Assembly: GCA_029938605.1 (NCBI GenBank)
Contig: JAOZUO010000030.1
Location: 1 to 59,307, forward strand
Source of the DNA: Deltaproteobacteria bacterium
GTDB taxonomy: Bacteria > Myxococcota_A > Polyangia > HGW-17 > JAJRWW01
Direction: 5' to 3'
DNA: 59,307 bases
How positions within the stretch are numbered: position 1 is the stretch's first letter; each line of letters starts with the position of its first letter. Position numbers and translations under genes: made by a program. Positions 44,041 through 53,713 of this stretch are shown in pieces. The notes beneath the pieces are model-generated. The model worked only from the letters and a program-made list of their open reading frames with translations, ran no database searches and was not told the DNA's origin.

Positions 44041-47000
44041 CTAGTACAATCGCTGCGGCAACTCTGCCAACGAGGCATCAATGACCGCCATAATCTGCTT
44101 GTCGCCGAAGCCCAACATCTCCGAGGCGCTGTTGGGGCAGACCATGGCGCACATGCCGCAACCCTGACAGGCGGCCTCGTCCACCACCAGCTTATGGTTC
44201 TGCTCATCGATGGACCGGGCGTCGTGGGGGCAAATGGTGATGCACTGCTCACACAGGGCGCACAGGGCTTCGTGAACCCGTGAGACGACCCTCGCCGTGG
44301 TGACCTGCGGCTTCGACAGATACGTATAGGCACGCTGGGCCGCCGCCTCGGCTTGGCAGATGGCGTCCATGATGGGGCTCGGCGAATGGGCCGTTCCCAC
44401 CAAAAAGAGCCCCTCCCGGGCGAAGTCCACGGGCCGCCACTTGGAGTCCGCCTCTTGGAAGAAGCCGTCCTGGGTGAGATCCACGCCCAAGATCTCCCCC
44501 AATGAGACGTTGGAAGCGTCCGGCTCAATGGCCGTGGAGAGCACTAGCAGGTCGGTCTTCATGGAGATGGGTTGTCCAAGGATCGAGTCATCCCAAGTCA
44601 CCACCGGCCCCTCCTCGCCCACCTCCACCCGGGGTTTCGCCTCGGGGTCGTAGCTCGCGAAGAGCACCCCCGCCCCACGGGCCTTGGTGTAGAACCGCTC
44701 CAGGCCGCCGTAGGCCATGAGGTCCCGATAGAGCACGATGATGCGAGTGTCGGGGTTGGCCTCGCGGATCTTGAAGCTGTTTTTGAGGGCGGCGGCGCAA
44801 CACACCCGGCTGCAGTAGTCGTGGGCGCCCTTCTCCCGGGAGCCCACGCACTGGATCATTACCACCTTGTTGAGCCCCTTGGGGTCGATGGCGCCCGTGG
44901 CCAGACCCTCCTCGAGCTCCCCCTGGGTGACGATGGTGTCGGACTGGGCGTATTGATACTCCACCGTGGCGGCTTCGTGCCCCCCGGTGGCGATGATGGT
45001 GGCCCCGTGAAGGACCTCGATGGTCTCGGAGGACCCGTACTGGATCACCGTGCGAAACCGGCCCAGGGAGCCGCTCGACCGCAGGACCTCGGCGTTGCGA
45101 TGGACGGTGATGAGGCGATGCTCCCAGATGCGCTGCTGGGTCTCGGCCGCAAGCGCTTTGGGATCGAGGCCGTCGAGCGTGTAGTGCAGCCGCCGCAAGG
45201 GTCGGCCACCCAACTCGTCGGTGCGCTCCACCAGATGCACCTCGATGCCGCGGTCGGCCAACGACAGGGCGGCACGCATTCCCGCTATTCCTCCCCCCAC
45301 CACCAGCGCCTTCTGCTCCACGTCCATGGTGTGAGTCTCCACGGGCTCGGCGCGCTTGAGCTTCTCCACCGAGACCGTGAGCAGGCTCCGCACCTTGCGC
45401 AAAAGGGCGGGGATATCTTTTTCCACTGCGGCCCGTAGGATCAACCCGCGGATGTCCGCCACGTCCACGAAGGTAGGACTGAACCCGGCCTCCCGGGCCA
45501 TGTTCTTGAGACGCTTCCGATAGATGTACGGCAGGCAGGCGCCGAACAGCACCCGATTGCACTGCGACTCGCCCAGCACCGCCAAGGCCTTGTCGTAGCC
45601 CTCTCCCCGGCAGAGTTCGTCTACGATATGAACCTCCCCCACGCCGGCGCGCTTCAGGAGCATCTCGGCCAGGTCCTCGAGGTTCACGTTGGGCGGAAGC
45701 TTGCCGTGGTTCCACCGACACAGGACCACCGCCACATTGGCGAGCTCACGGACGTTGTCGCGCTCGGCGGGCAGCACAGGCTCGCCTTTGGGCTCCTTGC
45801 CCATGGAGATCATGAGCTTGCACGCCTCCCCCGCCGCGGCGCTGCCGCTGGTCAACGACTCCGAGATATCCGTCAGACCCATGAAGGATCCACAGAGAAA
45901 GACGCCCTCGCGCTGACTCCTCACCTTCTCAAATCCCACAGGGCTCAGGTAGCCCGCCTCCGAGGGCTCGATTCCCAGCAGACCGCCCAGCTCCACCGCC
46001 GCCCGCGGGGGACGCTGCCCGGTGGAGAGCACCACCAGGTCATAATTCTCGGTGACAAACGCTTCGGCGGCATCGTCCCAATAGCGCACCGCGAGCTGCC
46101 CGTCCTCCAGGGGCTCCACAGCGTGGGACCGGCAGCGCACCAACCGCACGCCATGCTCCTCTTCCGCATACTCCCGGTAGCGGTAAAAGTCCTTTCCGTA
46201 GGTGCGCATGTCCATATAGAAGATGGTGGTCTCTACGTCCTCGGGCCCCTTCTCGTGGGCCAACACCGCCTCCTTGAGGGCGAACATGCAGCAAACAGAC
46301 GAGCAGAAGTCCCGTCCCTCCTTGCGGTTGCGAGAGCCCACACACTGGAGCCAGGCGAGCTTGTGCGCGGTGGCCCCGTCGCCAGGCCGGCGCAGGGTTC
46401 CATCGTAGCTGCCCGAGGCGCTGATGAGCCGCTCAAACTCCAGGGCGGTAACCACGTTGGGGGATCGGGTGTAGGCCGTCTGCTCCGGGAACTCGGCCGG
46501 ATCGAACAGCTCGGTGCCGGTGGCCAAGATGATGGCATCCACCCCCGTGGTGAGCTCCTCGTCAGCGGCGTCTAAGTTGATGGCGTCCACGGGGCACACC
46601 TTGACGCACTCGCCGCACTTGTCACAGGCGTTCGCGTCGATGAGGTACATGTTGGGCAGGTTGTGCGGCACGGGCCGATAGATGGCCTTGCGCACGGTCA
46701 ACCCCTGGTTGAACTCGTCCACCACCTCGATGGGACACACGTCCGTGCAGTAGCCGGTCCCCACGCAGATGTCCGTGTCCACGTGCCGGGCCCGCCGCAG
46801 CAGGTCTATCTCGTAGCTCCCCGGATCTCCCCGGATGGCACGCACCTCGGTAAACGGCAGGATCCGGATGTTGTCGTGGAACAATCCCTTGCGCATGCAG
46901 TACTGCGACGCATACTCCCGCCCCACCACCGGGAGCATCTTGCACATGCCGCAGTGGTCCGAGGGGAACTGATGGTCCAGCTTGGCCAGAATGCCCCCGA

Positions 47001-47121
47001 TGGCCGGGGAGCTGTCGGTGAGCAGCACTCGGTAGCCCACCTCCGCCAGATCCAGCGCGGCGCGGATACCCGCAACGCCAGCACCCACCACCAGCACGCG
47101 GCCAATATTCGTTTCTTCCAT
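44041..47121 (-). CDS. Duplicated HdrA-like flavoprotein (two FAD modules, C-terminal ferredoxin)
   Basis: 1026 aa, longer than single HdrA (about 650). The first half has GAGVAGIRAALDLA (FAD), HCGMCKMLPVVGRE and two [4Fe-4S] sites (CVGTGYCTDVCP; CDKCGECVKVCP). A middle MvhD-like segment reads VAVVLCRWNHGKLPPN. The second half has VVGGGIAGMRAALSLA (FAD) and CVGSREKGAHDYCSRVCCAA. The C-terminus has two ferredoxin motifs (CEQCITICPHD; CQGCGMCAMVCPNS). ATG 47121 has GAGG 5 nt upstream; an ATG at 47148 is possible. It is likely the bifurcating or electron-distributing flavin subunit. Confidence 0.88.
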   Translation of the reverse strand: MEETNIGRVLVVGAGVAGIRAALDLAEVGYRVLLTDSSPAIGGILAKLDHQFPSDHCGMCKMLPVVGREYASQYCMRKGLFHDNIRILPFTEVRAIRGDPGSYEIDLLRRARHVDTDICVGTGYCTDVCPIEVVDEFNQGLTVRKAIYRPVPHNLPNMYLIDANACDKCGECVKVCPVDAINLDAADEELTTGVDAIILATGTELFDPAEFPEQTAYTRSPNVVTALEFERLISASGSYDGTLRRPGDGATAHKLAWLQCVGSRNRKEGRDFCSSVCCMFALKEAVLAHEKGPEDVETTIFYMDMRTYGKDFYRYREYAEEEHGVRLVRCRSHAVEPLEDGQLAVRYWDDAAEAFVTENYDLVVLSTGQRPPRAAVELGGLLGIEPSEAGYLSPVGFEKVRSQREGVFLCGSFMGLTDISESLTSGSAAAGEACKLMISMGKEPKGEPVLPAERDNVRELANVAVVLCRWNHGKLPPNVNLEDLAEMLLKRAGVGEVHIVDELCRGEGYDKALAVLGESQCNRVLFGACLPYIYRKRLKNMAREAGFSPTFVDVADIRGLILRAAVEKDIPALLRKVRSLLTVSVEKLKRAEPVETHTMDVEQKALVVGGGIAGMRAALSLADRGIEVHLVERTDELGGRPLRRLHYTLDGLDPKALAAETQQRIWEHRLITVHRNAEVLRSSGSLGRFRTVIQYGSSETIEVLHGATIIATGGHEAATVEYQYAQSDTIVTQGELEEGLATGAIDPKGLNKVVMIQCVGSREKGAHDYCSRVCCAAALKNSFKIREANPDTRIIVLYRDLMAYGGLERFYTKARGAGVLFASYDPEAKPRVEVGEEGPVVTWDDSILGQPISMKTDLLVLSTAIEPDASNVSLGEILGVDLTQDGFFQEADSKWRPVDFAREGLFLVGTAHSPSPIMDAICQAEAAAQRAYTYLSKPQVTTARVVSRVHEALCALCEQCITICPHDARSIDEQNHKLVVDEAACQGCGMCAMVCPNSASEMLGFGDKQIMAVIDASLAELPQRLY

Positions 47122-47152
47122 GCTAGCCTCTTTCAAATCGCCGTCCATGGAC

Positions 47153-48292
47153 CTACTTGCTCTGCCCGGTGACCTCGTCGAGCTCTTCGTCATGGAAGGT
47201 GGCCATGGGCTGGGCCTCCTGGAGATCCTGCCCCGGAACGTACCCGAAGCGGATCTGGGTCTTTTCCGACACCGTGCGGAACAGCTCCATGATGGGCAGG
47301 TCGTTGGGGCAGGCGCTCGAGCACTGCCCACAGCCCACGCAGAGGGTGGACATATGCACCATGCGCGTCAGGTGGTAAAAGGTCGTATCCGTGGGGAGCT
47401 TGAGCAGACCCCGTTTCTCGGCCCAGGCCATGTACTGCTCGCCGTCGTGGCGGAAGGTGTCGGTGACAAAGACACACTCCCGGCAGTAGCAGGCCGGGCA
47501 CGCCACCCGACAGTTGTAGCAGTTGATACACCCGGCCAGCGCATCCTGCAGGCCATCTATACTGTCGGTCTGCGCCGTAAACTCCTCAAAGAGCTGCTTC
47601 TTCGCGGCCTCGCGCTGGGCCACCAGCGCCCCGACAGCCTCGGTGCGCCCGTCGGGGTCGCCCTCGGCAACCTCCAGCTTCGCCGAGGCGAGGGCCTCGC
47701 GCCCCTTGTCGGTCAGGGCTTCGATCCAGACCTGTTTCCCCGGCTCCGCGCCGACGACGGCCAGCCGGAGGTCCACACTGTCGCACACGGGATATTCACA
47801 CACCTGGCAGGCGGCGGTGATCTCCACGCCTTCCAGGGTTGTCCCCCCCCCACTGGCGGCCTGGGCCACGAAGGTCGCCGAGAGGTGCTCGTCGCCCGCG
47901 GCCAGGGCGAGGTAGGCGTTGTTCTCGTAGCGTCCGTAGCAGTCGAGCCCGATGAGCAAAAGATCATCGAGATGCGACTGGTGTAACTTGACCAGCTCAA
48001 TGACCGCGCGGAGCTCACAGCTCCTCAACACCACCGCCACGGGCCGGCCGGCGGGCCGATTCGTGAGGGCCGCCACCTGCTTGGCCGCGTTGGTGGTGAC
48101 CACCGGAGCGAAGGGATCCAGATCCGCCAGATCCGCCCGGTTCGCGATGAGGCTCTGCATCACCACCCGCTTGTGGAACTGGCGGGTGGGCACCATCACC
48201 GCCTCCACCACACCCTTGTCCAGCAGATCCCCCAGCAGGGTCTCGAGCGCCTGGTTCAGGCCCTCACTCGTGTTCAGCGTCGCGTACTGCAT
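47153..48292 (-). CDS. FrhB/FdhB-like Fe-S flavoprotein (F420-reducing subunit family)
   Basis: 379 aa. The first ~200 residues match the coenzyme F420 hydrogenase/dehydrogenase beta fold (VVMQSLIANRADLADL, VVLRSCELRAVIELVKL, LLIGLDCYGRYEN). Cys ligands follow in CQVCEYPVCDS, CINCYNCRVACPACYCREC and a HdrC-type ferredoxin CVGCGQCSSACPNDL. Homologs in non-methanogens use other acceptors, such as ferredoxin or quinone-linked proteins. ATG 48292 overlaps the MvhD stop by 1 nt (TGATG). Confidence 0.82.
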   Translation of the reverse strand: MQYATLNTSEGLNQALETLLGDLLDKGVVEAVMVPTRQFHKRVVMQSLIANRADLADLDPFAPVVTTNAAKQVAALTNRPAGRPVAVVLRSCELRAVIELVKLHQSHLDDLLLIGLDCYGRYENNAYLALAAGDEHLSATFVAQAASGGGTTLEGVEITAACQVCEYPVCDSVDLRLAVVGAEPGKQVWIEALTDKGREALASAKLEVAEGDPDGRTEAVGALVAQREAAKKQLFEEFTAQTDSIDGLQDALAGCINCYNCRVACPACYCRECVFVTDTFRHDGEQYMAWAEKRGLLKLPTDTTFYHLTRMVHMSTLCVGCGQCSSACPNDLPIMELFRTVSEKTQIRFGYVPGQDLQEAQPMATFHDEELDEVTGQSK

Positions 48293-48717
48293 CACGCTAC
48301 CTTCTTGCCTTTCATCTCGCAGGGACCCAACTCCATAAGCCGACTGGTCATCTCTTCCACGGTCTCGGCGAACATGTTGCCCTCCGAGGCCGCCACCCAC
48401 CGCAACCACAGCCGATCCCGATCAACGCCGAAGCGGCCCAGCACCTCATGTAGCAGAGCCACCCGTCGCCGGGCCTTCATATTGCCGTTGATGTAGTGGC
48501 AGTCTCCGGGCCAGCAGCCGCCGATGAACACCCCGTCAGTGCCCTCTAAAAAGGCCTTGAGCACAAACTTGGGGTCCACCATGCCGCTGCACATCATGCG
48601 GATGATTTTCACGTTGGCCGGATAGCTCAACCTGGAAGTTCCGGCCAGATCCGCGGCGGTGAAGGTGCACCAGTTGCACAAAAATGCGGTAATCGTTGGT
48701 TCGAAGTCCTTGCTCAT
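48292..48717 (-). CDS. mvhD: MvhD-like [2Fe-2S] electron-transfer subunit
   Basis: 141 aa, the usual MvhD length. Ligands are C14, C17 (LCNWCTFTAADLAG), C43 (MMCSGMVD), C68 and C73 (GGCWPGDCHY). MvhD passes electrons between a partner and HdrA. It overlaps both neighbours, so stoichiometric expression is likely. Confidence 0.93.
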   Translation of the reverse strand: MSKDFEPTITAFLCNWCTFTAADLAGTSRLSYPANVKIIRMMCSGMVDPKFVLKAFLEGTDGVFIGGCWPGDCHYINGNMKARRRVALLHEVLGRFGVDRDRLWLRWVAASEGNMFAETVEEMTSRLMELGPCEMKGKKVA

Positions 48718-50516
48718 CCTTCGCTCCCTTCAGCCAAAAGACCCTCGATCTCGGCGAAGATCTGCTTGTCGGTGAAGTGTTCAACCTTGGCGGCGCCGCT
48801 GGGGCACCAGCCCGCGCAGCTTCCGCAGCCCTTGCACAGGGCGGTATTGACCACCGAGACCCCGCGTCGGGAATCGATCTCGATGGCGGAATAGGGGCAC
48901 AGCCCGATGCACACCTGGCAGCCGATGCAGATGTCGGGGTCGATGCCCGAGATCATCGGCGCCACGGTGACGTGGCCGGCGCTCGACAGAGCCAATGCCT
49001 CAGCAGCGGCGGCCTTGGCTTGGGCCACGGTGTCGGGAATGTCCTTGGGGCCCTGGCAGGCGCCGGCTAAAAAGACCCCCGCCGTCGGTGTATTCACCGG
49101 CGCCAGCTTGGGGTGCTCCTCCAGGAAGAATCCGTCACTGCCGACGGAGATGCCAAAGGTGCGGGCCACCTCGGGGGCGTTCGCACGCGCCTCCATGGCG
49201 GTACATAGCACCACCATCTCCACCGGCACCCGCACGATTTGCGCGGTGAGGGTGTCCTCGGCCACCACCACCAGCTTCCCCTCCTCATCCTCGTCCAGGG
49301 CCTCGTCGGTGACCAGGGCTGCCTTGCCGCGGATCATGCGCACACCCTCGGCCTGCACCCGGTTTAAAAACTCCTCGTACCCCTTCCCGAAACAGCGCAT
49401 GTCGATATAGAAGTTAAACACCTCGGTGTCGTGCCCGCACTTGTCCTTGAGCAGATGCGCGTACTTGAGCGCGTACATGCAGCAGGTGCGCGAGCAGTAC
49501 TCGTGGTAATTCACGTCCCGGCTGCCGATGCAGTGCAGGATGGCCACCGACTCGGGCGGGCGGGTAAACTTGTATCGGTCCTGGTCATCCCGGAGCAGGA
49601 GCTTGCCCGAGGTGGGGCCCGTGGCGTTGGAGAGCCGCTCGAACTCCAGGTTGGTGATCACGTTCGGGAAGCGGCCGTAGCCGAAGGGCTCCATGGGCGT
49701 GGGGTCTAAGACATCGAACCCCGTGGCCACGATGATGGAGCCCACGTTCACATCCACGATCTCGTCGGCCTGTTCGTAGTCGATGGCGTCGGCCACGCAC
49801 ACCGACGAGCAGATTCCACAGGCGCCGGTGTTCAGGTGCACGCAGGCGTCGGGATCGATGACCGGCACCTTGGGGATGGCCTGCTGGAAGGGGATGGAGA
49901 TGGCCTTACGCAGGCGCAGCCCCTCGTTCCACTCCGAGTTCAGGGGCTGAGCCGGGTGGCGACCGTAGGTCTCGAAGTCGATGCAGTCGGCCGGGCACAC
50001 CGACGCGCAGGCGCCGCAGGTGCGACACACGTCGGAGAGATCGTCGAAGGGGGTGGAGACCACCCGGTTCGCGCCGCGGTTGAAGATCCCGATGGCGGCC
50101 GCGCCCATGCGCTCGGCGCACATGCGAATGCACTGGCCGCACAGGATGCAGCTCTCATTCTCGGCGGCGAAGCGCGCATCTTTAACGCCATGCTCCCGGG
50201 CCATGGCGCGCAGCACCGGCACCTCAGGGCTCCGGGCCAGCATCAGCTCCAGGGTCAGTCGCCTGGACCGCTTCACCCGCTCCGAATCCGTGCGCACCGC
50301 CAACCCTTCGGTGGCCCGCAGGGTGCAAGAGGCCTGGAGCCCGGGTCTCCCGCCGGCCTCCACCTCCACCACGCACAGGCGGCAGCCCCCGTAGGGCTCC
50401 AAAGCCGGGTTGTAGCAGAGGGTGGGGATCTCGATCTTCTGCTCCCGCGCGGCCTCCAGGACGGTGGTGCCCTCGGCCACGATGACGGGCTGGTCATTGA
50501 TTATGATACTCGGCAT
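48714..50516 (-). CDS. NuoG-type N-terminus fused to the C-terminal half of HdrA
   Basis: 600 aa. Residues 1-215 are NuoG/HydA-like: [2Fe-2S] ligands C34, C45, C48, C64 (YGGCRLCVV) and [4Fe-4S] sites CILCGQCIRMC and CRTCGACASVCPADC. Residues about 225-600 are HdrA downstream of its first ferredoxin motif: ACGICSSVCVADAI, FPNVITNLEFERL, CIGSRDVNYHEYCSRTCCM, YIDMRCFGKGYEEF, then CIGCQVCIGLCPY and CKGCGSCAGWCPS. The HdrA FAD-binding GxGxxG half is missing here and is found on the protein at 53714-55000. Confidence 0.88.
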   Translation of the reverse strand: MPSIIINDQPVIVAEGTTVLEAAREQKIEIPTLCYNPALEPYGGCRLCVVEVEAGGRPGLQASCTLRATEGLAVRTDSERVKRSRRLTLELMLARSPEVPVLRAMAREHGVKDARFAAENESCILCGQCIRMCAERMGAAAIGIFNRGANRVVSTPFDDLSDVCRTCGACASVCPADCIDFETYGRHPAQPLNSEWNEGLRLRKAISIPFQQAIPKVPVIDPDACVHLNTGACGICSSVCVADAIDYEQADEIVDVNVGSIIVATGFDVLDPTPMEPFGYGRFPNVITNLEFERLSNATGPTSGKLLLRDDQDRYKFTRPPESVAILHCIGSRDVNYHEYCSRTCCMYALKYAHLLKDKCGHDTEVFNFYIDMRCFGKGYEEFLNRVQAEGVRMIRGKAALVTDEALDEDEEGKLVVVAEDTLTAQIVRVPVEMVVLCTAMEARANAPEVARTFGISVGSDGFFLEEHPKLAPVNTPTAGVFLAGACQGPKDIPDTVAQAKAAAAEALALSSAGHVTVAPMISGIDPDICIGCQVCIGLCPYSAIEIDSRRGVSVVNTALCKGCGSCAGWCPSGAAKVEHFTDKQIFAEIEGLLAEGSEG

Positions 50517-50527
50517 AGCCAGTTCCC

Positions 50528-53500
50528 TCAGCGATTCACGTCACACCGCAGGCAGCGGTGGGATTCGGCGCGGGCCGTGTCCTCGTCCAGCCCCAGCTCC
50601 ACCAGGGCGAAGCCCCCACGACGGGCGTCCACCTCGAGGGTGGGCATGACGGGCCGGGACAGCTCGGCGAGCTCGTCCTCGGATAGATCCGTCGCGTCAT
50701 CCAAGCGCATGCGCGGAATGGGCACCGGCGCGTGCTCCACCACGTCCTCCCCGGCCAGGTAGCGCCCCATAGCCCGCGCGGCCTGCTTGCCCGCGTAGAC
50801 AGCTTCGATGACCGTCGCCGGGCCGGTGACCACGTCCCCGCCGGCGAAGAGCCACTCCACGGAGGTGCGGTGGGTCCGGGGATCCACCACCACGCGCTGA
50901 AAACGATCCGCCTCCACCCCTTCGACACCCTCGAGGGCGCCCAGGTCCGGAGACTGGCCGATGGCGGTGATGATCAAGTCGGCCTCGAGCAAATGGTCAG
51001 ACCCCGCCACGGGGACAGGACGCCGACGACCGCTCTCGTCCGCCGGCCCGAGCTCCGTTTGCAGGCACTGCAGACCTCGGACCTTGCCGCCCTCGCTAAC
51101 GATGGCCTGGGGAGCCTCCAGCACCCGAATCTCCACGCCCTCGGCCACGGCCGCGGCCACCTCCACCGGGTCCGCGGGCATCTCCTCGGTGGATCGACGG
51201 TAGACCACGGTAACCTTGCCCCCCAGCCGCAGGGCCGTGCGGGCGCAGTCGATGGCCGCGTTTCCACCTCCGATGACCAACACCCGCCCCGTAAGCTCCT
51301 TGATCTCTCCCCGATTGAACTCCGCCAGAAAGTCCAGGGACCCCACCACGGACTCGAGCTCCGTCTCCCCCGCCAGGTTCAGGCGGGACTCCCGGTAGGC
51401 CCCCAGGGCCAGGTACACCACGGCGAAACCCTCCTCTCTCAGCTCCGCCATGGTCCTGTCGGATCCCACCCGCACCCCCGTCTTGAACTCCACTCCGAGC
51501 TGACGGATGCGATCGATCTCGTACCGGATAACGTCCCGGGGCAGACGGAACTCGGGGATGCCCAGCAACAGCATACCCCCCGGCTCGTCCGCCGCTTCGA
51601 AGACGGTCACCATAAGCCCCGCCTGGGCCAGATGGTACGCAGCGGTGAGCCCCGCCGGGCCGCTGCCCACCACGGCCACTTTCTGTTCGGGCTTGCGCGG
51701 CTTGATGCGGATGACCTTGGGCGCGCGCGAAAGCTCCCAATCGGTCACGTACCGCTTGAGGTCCTTGATGGCCACCGGGGTGTCCACGTCGGCGCGCTTG
51801 CAGACCCCTTCACAGGGGTGCGTGCAGACGTAGCCGCACACCGCCGGCAACGGGTTGTCCGCGCGGATCAGGTCCAGGGACTCCTGGTACTGTCCCGCCG
51901 CGATGAGCGCCACATAGCTCGGCACGTCTATGCCCGCCGGGCAGGCGGACTGACAGGGCGCCGGAGACAGGGCCGGACAAGTCAGGCTGGGGCACTGGTG
52001 GTGCACCACGTGGGCCTCGTACTCGGAGGCGAAGTACTGGAGCGTGGTCAGCACCGGGTTGGGCGCCGTGGCCCCGAGGCCGCACAGGGAGGAGTCCTTG
52101 ATGTAGTCGGCCAGCTCGGCCAGGGTGGCGACATCCTCCGATGTGGCCCGCCCCTCGCAAATGGCCACCAGGATCTCGTTCATGCGCTTGGTGCCCTCCC
52201 GACAGGGGGTGCACTTCCCGCAGGACTCGTCCTCGGTGAAGGCCAGGAAGTACCGGGCCAGATCCACCATGCAGGAGGCGTCGTCCATGACGATGAGCCC
52301 CCCCGATCCCATGATGGATCCCAAGGCACCCAGATCCTCATAGGTGATGGGTGTGTCCAGCTTGTCCGCCGGAATACAGCCGCCGGAGGGGCCGCCCGTC
52401 TGCACAGCCTTGAAGGTACCGCCGTCGGGCACTCCCTCTCCGATGTCGAAGATCATCTCCCGAAGAGTGATCCCCAGGGGGATCTCCACCAGCCCGGTGT
52501 TTTTCACTTTTCCTACCAGAGAAAACACCGTGGTTCCCGGGCTCTTTTCGGTGCCCATGCCCGCATACCAGGCGCCGCCCCTGACCATGATGGGCGCCAC
52601 CTGGGACCAGGTCTTGACGTTGTTGATGTTGGTGGGCTTGCCCCACAGGCCGGACTGGGCCGGGAAGGGCGGCCGAGGCATGGGCTCGCCCACGCTGCCC
52701 TCGATGGAGGCGATGAGGGCCGTCTCCTCGCCGCAGACGAAGGCGCCGGCTCCCGCCCGCACCTCCAGGGTGAAATCGAAGCCGCTGCCGAGGATATCCG
52801 AGCCCAACACGCCGTAGTCCTGGGCCTCGATGATGGCGCGCTGCAGGCGACGCAGGGCGTGGGGATATTCGGCCCGGCAGTAGATGTAGCCCTTGTGGGC
52901 GCCCATGGCATAGGCGCCTATGGTCATGCCTTCGATCACCGAGTAGGGGTCCCCCTCCAGGATGTTGCGGTCCATGAAGGCCCCGGGGTCTCCCTCGTCG
53001 GCGTTACAGATGATGTACTTCTCGTCCGACTCCTCGCGGGCACAGAACTCCCACTTGGTGCCCGTGGGGAAGCCGGCCCCGCCCCGGCCTCGCAGCCCCG
53101 AGGTCTTGACCTCGGCGATGACCTCGGCTGGCGCGAGCTCATGCACGGCCTTGAAAAGGGCCATGAAGCCGCCACGCCCCGCATACTCAGCGAGGGAGTC
53201 GGGATCGATGAAACCGCTGTTGCGCAGCGAGATCCGCACCTGGTTCTTAAAGAAAGGCACGTCCTCGTAAAAGGGGATCTTCGACAGACCGTTTCCCCCC
53301 TCGGGAAACGTCCGCTCGGTGTCTGTCACCAGGGAGTGGTCCGTCCGCAGGCGACACAGCGCCCCCACCTCGGGACTCCTCCCGGCGACCAGAGCGTCGA
53401 CGATCTCCGCGGCGTCGTCTACGGTGACATGCTCGTAGATCACGCGCGCGCCACCGGCCACCGACACGTCCACCAGCGGCTCCCGAACACAGAAGCCGAT

Positions 53501-53698
53501 GCAGCCGGTCTGACTCAACTGGGCCTGGTAGCCCGTGCGCTCCAGCTCCACGGCGAAGGCGTCGTACACCTTGCGGGCGCCCGAGGAGATGCCGCAGGTG
53601 GCCATGCCCACGCTGATGCGCGTGGCGGTCGGGTAGGTGAGCGACAGGCCTTCGTCTCGCAGGGCCACGAGGTCTTCGCGGGTTTTGATTCGCGTCAT
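50528..53698 (-). CDS. NuoF-GltD fusion, NAD(P)H-linked flavin subunit of the hdr-like complex
   Basis: 1056 aa, paralogous over its full length to the protein at 10460-13654. N-terminal ferredoxin-like segment (MATCGISSGA, TGCIGFC), NuoF FMN/NADH site GRGGAGFPTG, the ESCGKCTPCREGT cluster loop, CQSACPAGIDVPSY and CGYVCTHPCEGVCKR ligands, FAD site GSGPAGLTAAYHLA, NADP-type site GGGNAAIDCAR, end RCLRCDV. ATG 53698 has GGAG 8 nt upstream and beats a GTG at 53704. It should exchange hydride with NAD(P)H for the complex. Confidence 0.92.
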   Translation of the reverse strand: MTRIKTREDLVALRDEGLSLTYPTATRISVGMATCGISSGARKVYDAFAVELERTGYQAQLSQTGCIGFCVREPLVDVSVAGGARVIYEHVTVDDAAEIVDALVAGRSPEVGALCRLRTDHSLVTDTERTFPEGGNGLSKIPFYEDVPFFKNQVRISLRNSGFIDPDSLAEYAGRGGFMALFKAVHELAPAEVIAEVKTSGLRGRGGAGFPTGTKWEFCAREESDEKYIICNADEGDPGAFMDRNILEGDPYSVIEGMTIGAYAMGAHKGYIYCRAEYPHALRRLQRAIIEAQDYGVLGSDILGSGFDFTLEVRAGAGAFVCGEETALIASIEGSVGEPMPRPPFPAQSGLWGKPTNINNVKTWSQVAPIMVRGGAWYAGMGTEKSPGTTVFSLVGKVKNTGLVEIPLGITLREMIFDIGEGVPDGGTFKAVQTGGPSGGCIPADKLDTPITYEDLGALGSIMGSGGLIVMDDASCMVDLARYFLAFTEDESCGKCTPCREGTKRMNEILVAICEGRATSEDVATLAELADYIKDSSLCGLGATAPNPVLTTLQYFASEYEAHVVHHQCPSLTCPALSPAPCQSACPAGIDVPSYVALIAAGQYQESLDLIRADNPLPAVCGYVCTHPCEGVCKRADVDTPVAIKDLKRYVTDWELSRAPKVIRIKPRKPEQKVAVVGSGPAGLTAAYHLAQAGLMVTVFEAADEPGGMLLLGIPEFRLPRDVIRYEIDRIRQLGVEFKTGVRVGSDRTMAELREEGFAVVYLALGAYRESRLNLAGETELESVVGSLDFLAEFNRGEIKELTGRVLVIGGGNAAIDCARTALRLGGKVTVVYRRSTEEMPADPVEVAAAVAEGVEIRVLEAPQAIVSEGGKVRGLQCLQTELGPADESGRRRPVPVAGSDHLLEADLIITAIGQSPDLGALEGVEGVEADRFQRVVVDPRTHRTSVEWLFAGGDVVTGPATVIEAVYAGKQAARAMGRYLAGEDVVEHAPVPIPRMRLDDATDLSEDELAELSRPVMPTLEVDARRGGFALVELGLDEDTARAESHRCLRCDVNR

Positions 53699-53713
53699 CA
53701 ACACATCTCCGCG

